This document shows positions 46,791 to 58,792 of a DNA stretch of 64,000 nt, piece by piece. The stretch spans positions 26,128,970 through 26,192,969 of the forward strand of contig CM057154.1 of the NCBI GenBank assembly GCA_029962745.1. The letters are read 5' to 3'. The translations under genes were made by a program, and so were the position numbers. A model generated the notes under the pieces. That model saw nothing but the letters and a program-made list of their open reading frames with translations. It did no database searches and was not told the origin of the DNA. The stretch is from Echinometra lucunter (Eukaryota > Echinodermata > Echinoidea > Camarodonta > Echinometridae). Each line of letters starts with the position of its first letter. Position 1 is the stretch's first letter.

Positions 46791-48480
46791 TCAAAGATAT
46801 GATGCCTTTTGGCACGCCGCTCACCATCTAGTATCTGGAACCATTTTGTTATATGAGTGAGCGCAGCGAGCTACCGACAAAAACTCTATTTCTTTCTAGT
46901 AAAAGGTAGGATTTCCACCAAAATAAATAAGATGAATTTAGTGATGTACTACTTCCATGTGTTCGATAAAAGCTTTATATCTCGCTGTAAAAATATTACA
47001 ATATTCGGACATGAAGCTGAGGGAATAAGAGTGCTTGCCTCCCGATCTCTTAAATTGTTTCTTTAAGCGAGCGGAGCGGGCGAGCGAGAAATGGCTATTT
47101 TTAAATACTGAGAACATGTTCTAGTGTACTATTACTCCAACTTTATGAGTTTATTAAGTATTTTTATCAGCATCCTCCTTTCTCATATGCGGTAAGATAG
47201 GAACAGGCTAATGTTATAGGCTATTTTCTCATGAAAATTCTTCTGTTATGGTTCTTCTTTCCGTTCGACTCCTTGCAGTTGTTATTACTAACTACATTAC
47301 AATGGATAGAAAGACAAGCTGCAAACCACTTTCCTTTCACGATAAAATATTCACTGGCTTTGGCTAAGATAAAAAAGCATACTATAGAAAGACAAGATGC
47401 AAGCCGAATTACGTTCATAAAGATAGTATTATAAACTCATTGGTTGCGATACTTAAAATGCAAGCGAGCGAAGCGAGCGAGCGCTGAAAGCCTTTTCCTT
47501 TTCCTTTCCTTTTTAAAAATGGTTTCTTTACTCTTTATTCCCTTTGTCGCTGTCTTTGCTTTTGTTTGTTTTTCAATAATTACAGGAGGCTACGAATTTT
47601 TTATTTTTTTCATGGTAAATTACTGGGGGGGGGGGGGATGATTGTAGATGCCATCCCCCTGACCAAAATATTGGGTGATATATCCCCCCATTCCCCCCCC
47701 CCCCCGGATCGACGCCCATGATTGTTTCCCATCCTCTCTCGTCATTAGTACTAAAACAATATTATTTGTTCACCGCTGGTTGCATAGGATAGCGTGAGAG
47801 GCTAGACATTGGGCATGGCAACGGGAGGGTTATGAGTGGTGTACCGGCACATTTTAGCGATGGGGCCGACGCCTTTTGCCTTAAAAGCAACTTTTCAGTT
47901 TTACAAGTTTGTCCGCGCGAGCGAAGCGAGCGCACAAATTTTAATGAAAATGTACAGGAAATTCATATTACAGCACTACGAGAATACTCGTGAGGGGGGA
48001 GGGGCCGGATAGGACTTTTGATTGGAACGCTGCGCTCATTTGAATTTTTTTAGTTGATTTGCCATTATGATAGTGAAACTTTTTGTATCCAATAACCTTG
48101 CGAGGGGCAAGAACAAAACGAACATTCTCTTGTCCCTTTACAGAGGAAAACCCATCCCCCAGAGCATTTTACTGAAAAGCCCCCTATTTTCAGAGAGAAG
48201 CACTGTCTCGCTCCGTACCACCGCGCTTTCAATTTTTTCTGAAAGAAACGTTTTCATTAATCTATACGAGGGAGCGTAGCGACCGAGCGCAATAAATGGA
48301 AGGTGGAGGCCATGTATTTTAGAGCAAAGGAAAGCTCATTGGACATCAATTAACATCAAAATAAATCCTTATTGTCTTGCGAGGGGGCGCCACTGTGGGG
48401 GCAAAATATATTTTTTACAACTTCGCAAGCATGCATGAAAATTCAGATTATTTCGTGCTGAAAACTTGCAGGACGCTTAA
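46790..48480. repeat. Repeat-rich part of copy C intron
   Basis: It holds several GCGAGCGAAGCGAGCG-type motifs (46857, 47067, 47463, 47916). The part 47755-48480 is the inverted equivalent of 52920-53660. G- and C-runs at 47625 and 47690. No exon seen. Confidence 0.6.
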
Positions 48481-48954
48481 ACTTTACCTCGCCGGTCATG
48501 TCGGTCACCCCCTCGCTTACACCTAGTATGCATGCACTAGCTACCAGTGGTGGTCTCCTCCTTGTATTAGAGATCACAGGTTTTTTTTTTTTACATCATT
48601 ATATTTTCAGAAACGTCATTATGCACCATGAGTCTTATTGGTAATTCAAACTGTGTAAGCTTAACTATATTTTATATTATGGAATATTCAGATCCTGTTA
48701 TGATAAGTAATGGATTGTGGGATGTAGATAATGATTAACAAACATTTTTCGTAACCTAATAAAAGTGTTCCTGTCTGAATTTCTACACAGTAAAATGCTT
48801 TTAAATGGTTGTTTAAAACTTATTCATATCTAAACAAATTGTTTACAATATGAACTGTACTTGTAAACAATTGTTCGCATTTTCAAACAGTGTTTTTTTT
48901 TCTGTTTAATCTGCCTTCTAAAACATCAATCAGCTGGCCAACTTGGTAACTTAC

Positions 48955-49230
48955 TTTTAAAGAAGTTTGTCTCGCAGTGAAGATCATCTAACTTCAAGCT
49001 CAAGATAACCAGAGGGTTTATGTCGAACTCGCGATTACGCCACATCATTAGCTGCCCCCGTGCCATGTCAATCGCCCCTCTTATCCCCTTTTCACTTGCC
49101 ACAGTATCTGCTTCATGAGCTAGTTTGAGGGCTCTCAGAAGTTCAGATATTTTCCTTGCATCTGCAATTTCCCATAGAATGTGTTCCAGGTCGGCTTGGG
49201 ACACCTGATGAGAGGTATCCCTTACGAGAT
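48955..49230 (-). CDS. Copy C, D2 exon: death-fold-like module
   Basis: This exon has 92 codons and is phase 1-1. The acceptor is TTGTTCAG (49231-49232) and the donor is AAAA/GTAAGT below 48955. It encodes SHQVSQADLEHILWEIAD, ISELLRALKLAHEAD, ARGQLMMWRNREFDINP and DDLHCETNFFK. Open and spliceable. It is about 12 kb upstream of the NACHT exon; the intron is swollen by E3, the foldback element and other repeats, against 4.6 kb in copy B. Family call as for the other D2 exons. Confidence 0.76.
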
Positions 49231-50149
49231 CTGAACAATTACGAAAAAACAAGAAGAGTATTTTTTTTAAGAGAATACGAATTCCTCATGAAGACCATCC
49301 ACAAGAATGAGGAAAATTTAACTGAAACATGGTGAACAATGACTGACCTCTGCATGTGTCACAGTTATGAGTAAGTAATTGCCTGTAATTAGTTTGATAA
49401 ATAACAATAATAATGCTCATTTTTATGAAGCGCAAATCACAATCAAGACTCTAAGTGCTATGGAGAAAGAAGAAAAGCAAGAAGAAATGAGTACAGAATA
49501 AATGAAACAGTGAATAGTAAAGAACATAATAGCATTCAAAAATATCTTAGCAGGAAACTACATGTACATGACATTGTATGAACTAGGATGGGACGATATC
49601 ATGCTTCAAAAAGACTTTGGGTTTTAATATTTGTGTGTAATCAAAAGTTCAAAAGTTGATAGAAAACAGATAATATTAAATGACGACATCACACACTCTA
49701 CAACTTAACAAAAAAAAAAAAAAAAAAAAACACTCCACATTCTTACTGACAAGGTCACGTGTAATGGGCAGAGAAAAACTTATCTTGCGACTGGCAAACA
49801 AACAAAACTGAAACCCAAGTGATATATCTAATGAACGTACAGCATAATACATTTTTGGCCCGATCTACGTCAGAGCACATGTCTATCCAATACACATTTG
49901 TATTTCTTCGTTTCTGCTGATATAAATCTCGTCATTTCTTCTCAGAAGATTTTGACACTGTTTAATGTGGAAATGTCAATCAAATACATATTTTTTTGAA
50001 ATACATGTTTATTCAGTATGAATACATATTTAGTTGACATGTACTACACCGTCAGATCTCAACAGAATAACCTACTAGTATTCATTCCTTCACGGCGATC
50101 CACTATTACATGAATGGGATCCATTATAATAATTCAGGCCACATATTAC

Positions 50150-50413
50150 CTTCTAGAGTCCTGGTGATGTCCCGCATTCCGACTTGAGAACAGGCAGAAT
50201 ATAGCTTCTTTCGCTGATTAGGGTCGGAAGACGTTTCACTTTTCCATTCGCACAGACTTTCGTAAAAGTCGTCGTCCTTCTGCAACTTTGATGCGTCAGT
50301 TTCTGACAGATGTCGAAGACGACGTAAAACTTTCCTTAGTTTTTTTAAATCGTTCTGTTTACCTTTTGTCACCAGTGTCCACAATTCAAGTTTAGAGACA
50401 GGTCCTTTGGGAG
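50150..50413 (-). CDS. Copy C, D1 exon: death-domain-like module
   Basis: This exon has 88 codons and is phase 1-1. The acceptor is TTTTCTAG (50414-50415) and the donor is AGAAG/GTAAT. It is one codon shorter than in A and B: the KAKENHDFKK segment reads KGKQNDLKK. The rest is conserved: VLRRLRHLSETDASKL, FYESLCEWKSETSSD and LYSACSQVGMRDITRTLE. The death-domain-like C-terminal helices are intact. D2 follows after a 919-base intron; the membrane exon is 7.5 kb upstream, across the tandem duplication. Confidence 0.77.
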
Positions 50414-50601
50414 CTAGAAAATGATGTAAACAAAATTATATCCTTTGAATAATTCCAATGAGTATAATGAAAACCCACTCCTATTTTGTTATACACAAGC
50501 TTTCACATACATGTAAATGTAAGCTGAAGGTGGAACTCTGCTAACTATGTTTATTTTCACAAACAAAGAATATATATGAATTTATATAAACACAACTAAA
50601 A

Positions 50602-51140
50602 AGTAACTTCTCCTAAACAAAAGGGTGTAACTTTTTAACAAAGAGGTTTAGAGCTAGATGACTTGGCAGGGATGTTCCTACACTAACTGATCAACTTCTG
50701 TGTGAAAATGAGATTGATCCGTCTGGTCATCCATGAGTGAGCAGACAATAAAGGAAAAATGTCACTGTTTAAAGTACACAAGCATCATGTCATAACTTTG
50801 AGTCAAGGGCATCGGAACAAATTTCAAGTTTTCAGCGTGTGAAGACATGCAACGTAAATCTCATATGCTTCCCAATATATGAAATGACGTGTGCGCCAAA
50901 TTTCACACTTGAGTGAGCACAATGTGAAAATGTGAAAAAAAACCTGCAGTTTGAGCTTGTGAGCTTTAATAATGGCATTTTTGCATTTAGTGTCTGCTTA
51001 CTTATGCATGACTAGACGGATCAATCTTATTTTCATACAGAAATCGTTCAATTACCGTAGACACATTCCTGCCAAGTCATTTGCTAAAAACCTTTAAAAA
51101 GTTTAGCATTTTGTTTAGGAGGGGGGGGGGGGGGAGTTTT
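50602..51140. mobile_element. Hairpin element, internally deleted copy in copy C
   Basis: Left arm GTAACTTCTCCTAAACAAAA at 50603, right arm ATTTGCTAAAAACC and TTTAGCATTTTGTTTAGGAG ending near 51120, then a G-run. Same internal deletion class and same place beside D1 as 11896-12410. Confidence 0.8.
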
Positions 51141-51339
51141 TCGTTTTTTCATCATAGATTATTATCCCAAGTCATCAGTATTTTTTATTTTTTTTTTTTT
51201 GCTTTTCTATCTATTCTACTGATTTAGTCTCTTTTTTTTTCATATTCATCTCTCGATTAATACATAGAAAGCTTACAATGTGAAACGCCAATGCGAGTAT
51301 GCACAATTTATCACAAAAAATGTCATGGTCTCAAATTTG

Positions 51340-53971
51340 TTGAGAGTGTCAAAAAAAGGGGGGCACTTTGTGCTATCTATATACTTTCGTGCACTGCGCC
51401 GGAGCTAAATTTACACGATATAGGCCTATATACATGTATATATTCATTTAAGAAAGTGGGATATGTATCAAGACAGGAAAGTTGCATCTTTTTCTTTACA
51501 AACTATGTACGGAACTGTACAATGATATCTCACCCCGTACAGGCGTCGACCCTGGTACCAGCCCATAAAAGCCATGTCTCGTGGACCGGCAAACTGCAAG
51601 AAAAATAAACAAAACCATTTTGTCGATGTAATAGTTTGGAAAGTTGGCATTTCCAGAAAGTGATGAACAGAAGGTTGAATCTTCCGTAGATAGGAAGATA
51701 GACGGAGGGACGTAATACATAAATTTCAAGTATCGGGACTTTAATGAATGTACAACAAAACCGTCTTAATCTCATTTGTTCGTGTGTGGGTGTGTGGGAG
51801 GGTGGCGAATACCGACTCCACCCCATTCCGGTATCTAAAATAAGCCACACGAGTTTAGACATACACTAACATTGCTGGAAACATAGATAAATCAGGGTTT
51901 GACTATTCATGAACAAGTTTAGGGTAAATTCGAGATACAATTTCTAAAACCAAACCAAAATCAATATTAAAAGTACATTCTACTTTAGCGATGCCCAGCT
52001 ATAACTTTGCAAGGTATAATCACTCAAACACTTCAAAATAGTTATTCGAATGAGGGTGCAAAATTGAACCCCCCCCCCCGGCCCCCTCGGAACAAAAGAA
52101 AGAAAGATAAATTTTTTGATCATATATAACCACGTAAAATAAGTATATTAGCATGATTAGTCCTTTAAAATGCAAACTTTCAGCATTCAAATTCAAAATT
52201 TTGGTACTCGGTCGCTATGCTCCCTCGAATTATAATTATAAGCAATTGTTGTCAGTATTTCGAAATTATATATTTCTATTAATCAATTTAGAAATTATAT
52301 ATTTCTATCATCTATGAAAAAGGGGCAGATGCTTGCTCATTCGGGGAATTATTTTTTGCTCCCCCAACATACAATTTTCGGTATTGTGATCAATGTTCGT
52401 GTAAAAACAGCAAGTTAATTTTAACACCTAAATTTTCTCACACTGTCTCTATATTCATTTACATAATCATATGCACTTGCAGATAATAGGAGCAGCATAC
52501 GCCTATCCCCTGTGTACCAGTGGCGGCAAAAAAAAAGAGGCAGATTTTTTCCCCAATCACGGGGGGGGGGGATCATCTTTGTCTCCTCTCTTGATTCGTT
52601 GCACCACAGGTGCGGCGCCAGGGTATTCTGATAGATGGCAAGATGACACATAGGTGACTTTATTTAGTATGTAAATGAAAAAAATAGGGGTATTATATAG
52701 TTGCATATGCCCACCCGAGTCCTCTATTTCCCCATGCTATTCTTTCTTTCTCCCCTTTTTCTCTTAATTTTTTTTTCTTTCTGATCACTTGAAAAATCAG
52801 GGGGCTGTAGCCCCCTGCCCCCCCCCCCGACGCCGTCCCAGTAGCACCATAATTTAGAGTGTAATACGAATGACTTTCCAGTGTTGAGAAATGCAAGTTT
52901 TCAGCACGAAATAATCTGAATTTTCTTGCTTGCGAAGTTGCAAAAAGCTGTTTTGCCCCCTCAGTGGGGCTCCCTTACAAGACAACAAGAATTTATTTTG
53001 ATTTGAAATGATGTATAATGAGCTTTTCTTAAATACACGGCCTCTACATTTCTACATTTGCTCGGTCGCTACGCTCCCTCGTAGATTAATGAAAACGCTT
53101 CTTATAGACTTTAAAAAGCATGTGCTTCTCTTTGGAAAAGAGAGGGCATTTCAATAAAATGCCGTTGGGCATGAGTTTTCCGCTGTAAATAGATAAGGGA
53201 ATGTTTGTAATTCCCCAAACAGCATTCCATAAACTAACAATTTTCAAGTGAGGGCAGCGATCCCGAATTGCATTTTAATAGAAGTGGTGTTTCTTGATAT
53301 TAAAGAAACCCTGTCTACCAAAGGGGCCACAAGCAGGCCCAGGGAGGGCGGATAAATGCTTCCCTTTGCATGTAAATATATTGGGGTTAACAAGTAAAAA
53401 ATCCTATCCCTCTCCCCTCCCAAGTTTCCTCATATATTGGCATATAAAGGGGCCCGTATATTCTCATATTTGGACCATGCCGGAATATGAAATTTCTGTA
53501 CATTTTCACCACAAAACCTAAAAAAAATTAGTAAAAAATCTTCGATTTCAGAAACTGAAGGGCGTCGGCTCTATCGCGAAAATTTGCTCGTATGCCATTC
53601 ATAACCCTCTTATTGCCATGCCCGGTCTCTAACCTCTCACGTCATCCTACCATGCTACCAGCGATGAACAAAATTATGGTCATGTTTCAGTACTTATGAG
53701 AGATGATGGGAAACAAGTTATGATAACAGTGATAGAATAAAGCAAAGTAAACTTGCCCTTTTATATATAAAGAAATATATATATAAAAGGGGGGGGGAGA
53801 AATATGCTTGTTCCGGGGGGGGGGGTGTAGGGTTGTATGCTGGTAGTAAGCATTTGAGGTGGGGGCCCCCATAAAGGTCTTAGGTTGGCCCCCAAGAGTG
53901 TTTGCCTCCCCCCTCCCTCCAAGTTGGGACCCTTCCGGCGCGCCTGCACTCTACGATGCCCCGTTGTTTAC
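51340..53971 (-). repeat. First copy of a 3.3 kb intronic tandem duplication
   Basis: From about 51450 it matches 54735-57233 base for base with few changes, at an offset of about 3.26-3.29 kb. It consists of module M plus the CTCGGTCGCTACGCTCCCTCG segment (53062) and the GGCGCGCC repeat, and ends at CCCCGTTGTTTAC next to the gap. Non-coding. Confidence 0.82.
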
Positions 53972-54471
53972 NNNNNNNNNNNNNNNNNNNNNNNNNNNNN
54001 NNNNNNNNNNNNNNNNNNNNNNNNNNNNNNNNNNNNNNNNNNNNNNNNNNNNNNNNNNNNNNNNNNNNNNNNNNNNNNNNNNNNNNNNNNNNNNNNNNNN
54101 NNNNNNNNNNNNNNNNNNNNNNNNNNNNNNNNNNNNNNNNNNNNNNNNNNNNNNNNNNNNNNNNNNNNNNNNNNNNNNNNNNNNNNNNNNNNNNNNNNNN
54201 NNNNNNNNNNNNNNNNNNNNNNNNNNNNNNNNNNNNNNNNNNNNNNNNNNNNNNNNNNNNNNNNNNNNNNNNNNNNNNNNNNNNNNNNNNNNNNNNNNNN
54301 NNNNNNNNNNNNNNNNNNNNNNNNNNNNNNNNNNNNNNNNNNNNNNNNNNNNNNNNNNNNNNNNNNNNNNNNNNNNNNNNNNNNNNNNNNNNNNNNNNNN
54401 NNNNNNNNNNNNNNNNNNNNNNNNNNNNNNNNNNNNNNNNNNNNNNNNNNNNNNNNNNNNNNNNNNNNNNN
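53972..54471. other. Assembly gap (500 N)
   Basis: Exactly 500 N. It starts at the base where, in the second copy of the duplication, the sequence enters the CTA microsatellite, so an unassembled microsatellite is the likely cause. Confidence 0.95.
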
Positions 54472-57240
54472 AGAATACATAACAAAAAAAATGATAACCC
54501 ATTTTTTAGTAAAGGAGCTGATGTGAATGTTATGAAAAACATTTCTACCAAAAATCAAACGATTTGATAAAATCTAACCATATAGCCTTGTAGATTACAT
54601 CACAATTCTCTACCCTCATGCCAACTTTCGTGCTGATCCGGCAATCCACGGCCGAGGTCATAGGGGGGGGGGGCATAATGCCCCCCCCCCTCCCCCCGAG
54701 ATATCTAGACCAGAAATAGCCCGGGTCTTGTAGGGTTAAGAAAGCGGGTTATGTATCAAGACAGGAAAGTTGCATCTTTTTCTTTACAAACTATGTACAG
54801 AACTGTGCAATGATATCTCACCACATATAGGCGTCGAGCCTGGTACCAGCCTATAAAAGCCGTGTCTCGTGGACCGGCAAACTGCAAGAAAAATAAACAA
54901 GACCATTTTGTCGGGTAATAGTTTAGAAAGTTAGCATTTCCAGAAAGTGATAACAGAAGGTCGAATCCTGGTAGATAGGAAGTTAGAGGGAGGGAGTAAT
55001 ACATAAATTTCTAGTATTGGGACTTTAATGAATGTACAACAAACCACCTTAATCTCATTTGTTCGTGTGTATGGGGGAGGGGAGGGAGGGTGGCGTATAC
55101 CGACTCCACCCCATTCTGGTATCTAAAATAAGCCACACGAGTTTAGACAAACACTAACATTGCTGGAAACATAGATAAATCAGGGTTTGACTATTCATGA
55201 ACACGTTTAGGGTAAATTCAAGATACAATTTCTAAAACCAAGCGAAAAATCTAAAAAAATGGAAAAATCAATATTAAAAGTACATTCTTTAGCGATGCCC
55301 AGCTATAACTTTGTAAGGTATTATCACTCAAACACTTCAAAATAGGTATTCGAATGAGGGTGCAAAATTGATCCCCCCCCGGGCCCCCTCGGAACAAAAG
55401 AAAAAAAAAGATAAATCTTTGGATTATAACCACGTGAAATAAGTATATTAGCATGATTAGTCCTTTAAAATGCAAACTTTCAGCATTCAAAGTCAAAATT
55501 TTCTTACTCGGTCGCTATGCTCCCTCGAATTATAATTATAAGCAATTTCTGTCTGTATTTAGAAATTATATATTTCTATCATCTATGAAAAAGGGGCAGA
55601 TGCTTGCTCATTCGGGGAATTCTTTTTTGCTCCCCCAACATACAATTTGCGGCATTGTGATCAATGTTCGTGTAAAAACAGCAAGTTAATTTTAACACCT
55701 AAATTTCCTCGCATTGTCTCTATATTCATTTACATAATCATATGCACTTGCAGATGACAGGAGCAGCGTACGCCTATCCCGTGTGTACCAGTGGCGGCAA
55801 AAGAAAGGGGCAGGTTTTTTCCCCAATCACGGGGGGGGGGGGTCATCTTTGCCCCCTCTCTTGATTCGTTGCACCACAGGGGCGGCGCCATGGTATTCTG
55901 ATAGATGGCAAGATGACACATAGGTGACTTTATTTAGTTTGTAAATGAAAAAAATAGGGGTATTATATAGTTGCATATGCCCACCCCAGTCCTCTATTTC
56001 CCCATGCTATTCTTTCTTTCTCCCCTTTTCTCTTAATTTTTTTTCTTTCTGATCACTTGAAAAATCAGGGGGCTGTAGCCCCCTGCCTCCCCCGGCGCCG
56101 TCCCAGTAGCACCATAATTTAGAGTGTAATACGAATGACTTTCCAGTGTTGAGAAATGCAAGTTTTCAGCACGAAATAATCTGAATTTTCTTGCTTGCGA
56201 AGTTGCAAAAAGCTGTTTTGCCCCCTTAGTGGGGCTCCCTTACAAGACAACAAGAATTTATTTTGATTTGGAATGATGTATAATGAGCTTTCCTTAAATA
56301 CACGGCCTCTACATTTCTACATTTGCTCGGTCGCTACGCTCCCTCGTAGATTAATGAAAACGCTTCTTATAGACTTTAAAAAGCAAGTGCTTCTCTTTGG
56401 AAAAGATTGGGCATTTCAATAGAATGCCGTTGGGCATGAGTTTTCCGCTGTAAATCGATAAGGGAATGTTTGTAATCCCCCAAACAGCATTCCATAAACT
56501 AACAATTTTCAAGTGAGCACAGCGTTCTCGAGTTGCATTTTAATAGAAGTGGTGTTTCTTAATACTAAAGAAACCCTTTTTACCAAAGGCGCCACAAGCA
56601 GTCCCAGGGAGGGCGGATAAATGCTTCCCTTTGCATGTAAATATATTGGGGTTAACAAGTGAAAAATCCTATCCCCCTCCCCTCCCAAGTTTCCTCATAT
56701 ATTGGCATATAATAGGGCCCGTATATTCTCATATTTGGGCAATGCCGGAATATGAAATTTCTGTACATTTTCACCACAAAACCTAAAATATTTCAGTTAA
56801 AAATCTTCAGTTTCAGAAACTAAAGGGCGTCGGCTCTATCGCGAAAATTTGCCCGTATGCCATTCATAGCCCTCCCATTGCCATGCCCGGTCTCTAACCT
56901 CTCACGTCATCCTACCATGCTACCAGCGATGAACAAAATTACGGTCATGTTTCAGTACTTATGAGAGATGATGGGAAACAAGTTATGATAACGGTGATAG
57001 AATAAAGCAAAGTAAACTTGCCCTTTTATATACAAAGAAATATGTGTATAAAAAAGGGGGAGAAATATGCTTGTTCCGGGGGGGGGGGGGTGTAGGGTTG
57101 TGTGCTGGTAGTAAGCATTTGAGGTGAGCCCCCATAAAGGTCTTAGGTTGGCCCCCAAGAGTGTTTGCTTCCCCATCCCTCTAAGTTGGGACCCTTCCGG
57201 CGCGCCTGCGCTCTACGATGCCCCGTTGTTTACCCGTATG
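54472..57240 (-). repeat. Second copy of the 3.3 kb tandem duplication
   Basis: 54735-57233 matches 51450-53971. The first 260 bases after the gap are separate and include a block reading CAACTTTCGTGCTGATCCGG and a G-run/C-run pair (54663-54698). Non-coding intron sequence. Confidence 0.8.
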
Positions 57241-57265
57241 ATTAACACTATTACTACTACTACTG

Positions 57266-57318
<53 letters not shown>

Positions 57319-57660
57319 GCTACTACTACTACTACTACTGCTACTACTACTACTACTACTGCTACTACTACTACTACTACTACTACTGCTGCTACTACTA
57401 CTACTACTACTACTGCTACTACTACTACTGCTACTGCTACTACTACTACTACTACTGCTACTACTACTACTACTACTGTTACTACTACTACTACTGCTAC
57501 TACTACTGCTACTACTACTGCTACTTCTACTACTACTACTACTGCTACTACTACTACTGCTACTACTACTGCTACTACTGCTACTAATACTACTACTGCT
57601 ACTGCTACTACTACTGCTACTACTACTGCTACTACTACTACTACTGCTACTACTACTATC
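57241..57660. repeat. CTA/CTG compound microsatellite, about 420 bases
   Basis: Almost pure ACT/GCT trinucleotides, with GCT interruptions every few units. Frames on both strands stay open and give poly-Thr/Ala, poly-Ser or poly-Val; none is a gene. It lies in the membrane-D1 intron of copy C, about 220 bases from the membrane exon. Confidence 0.95.
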
Positions 57661-57876
57661 AAACATGATAATTTTTTTTATTTTTTTAACCTGCCGTGTG
57701 CAAAGTAATGTACTCATTAACTGGGACTTCTACCAGTACCAGTATCAGCAAACATTGACCTATCGCACATAGAAAACTCAGAAGTTTCGAAAGTTTTCAT
57801 TATGATAGATATTGTAAGAACTTTAAGAGATGACAGAATACTCCTGACATGCCTGATAACAAACTAACAAACTCAC

Positions 57877-57933
57877 CTCTGCATTTGATAATGACAGCAA
57901 TGGAAATGCATATCCCCACAATCATAATCACAG
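57877..57933 (-). CDS. Copy C, 57-base transmembrane exon
   Basis: This exon has 19 codons and is phase 1-1. The acceptor is AAATTAG at 57934-57935 and the donor is AGAG/GTGAGT. It encodes VIMIVGICISIAVIIKCR; differences from copy A are conservative hydrophobic swaps, with Lys-Cys-Arg kept. Joined to AAAIVV from the Ig exon it makes one full-length membrane helix. The intron to the Ig exon is 498 bases, one base different from copy A. Confidence 0.78.
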
Positions 57934-58431
57934 CTAATTTATCAAGAAAATAAAGAAGAAACAAACAAATATTAAAATTCCAGGAGAACATTAATTTGAT
58001 TTGTATACATAATGCCATCACTGAAGTTCCTTTCTTTTCTTGTGAAAACTGATGGTAGGCATTCCATTTGTACATATGAATCTATGATGATAAAAAAAAA
58101 CCTATCATGAACCTGATGAATGAAAGGGACTGACATGACTATATCCCTCTGAGTAAAATATATGGAGACCTGACAAATGAATGATTTATATATAAATTAA
58201 AACGTCATTCATTATGCTAATATTCTTCTATTTATATATAGAAATGAACTAATTGCAATTTATTTTACATGACATGCTGAGCTTTTCATCATATACAAGA
58301 AAAAAAAGTCGAAACTATAGATATAAAATGTAGGCCTACACACACGTTTGTTTTTAAAAACAAAATTAAGTATTAATAATCCTCTACTTATGTTGTTGTA
58401 ACAAACAGGTTATAAATCTATAGAAACTTAC

Positions 58432-58791
58432 TGACAACGATTGCAGCAGCAGGGGTTGAAGGACTGACTCGGGCACGCACAGTGACCGAAAGGGATCTGT
58501 TTCCAACTATTCCCGGCAAACTCGAGGCGACGCATTCGTAGGGTTCCTTGCTAATGCTGACCTGAACTCGTATATTCTTATTTTTTGTCCCATCTACGTT
58601 TTCCCATTCTTCGTACTCAGTGGGTGTCACTTTTTCAGATCCATGCAGAAAAAAGAGGTCGATGTCTGGATAGTATCCCTTCACAAGGCATGTGATGTTT
58701 GATGTTGCGCTGACGGTAAGGGTACAAACACCAGAGTTTACATCTTTTCCAATGCATTCTGGGATGGTTGGAAACGGTTCCATAGGAAGAG
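58432..58791 (-). CDS. Copy C, immunoglobulin-like domain exon
   Basis: This exon has 120 codons and is phase 1-1. The acceptor is TTCTACAG (58792-58793) and the donor is GTCA/GTAAGT. It has the same Ig landmarks as copy A: VCTLTV, ITCLVKGYYPDIDLFF, EEWENVDGTKNKN, PYECVASSLPG and SLSVTVRARV, then a short stalk and AAAIVV. Changes against copy A are mostly single substitutions in predicted loops (SKEP for SNDP, TEYEE for TQYEE, VSATSN for VNATSD). The stalk is five codons shorter. No signal-peptide exon was recognised upstream. Confidence 0.8.
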
Positions 58792-58792
58792 C

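Noticed and set aside
57124..57717. Open frames up to 194 codons with poly-Thr/Ala, poly-Ser or poly-Val
   Set aside because: They are the CTA/CTG microsatellite read in different frames.
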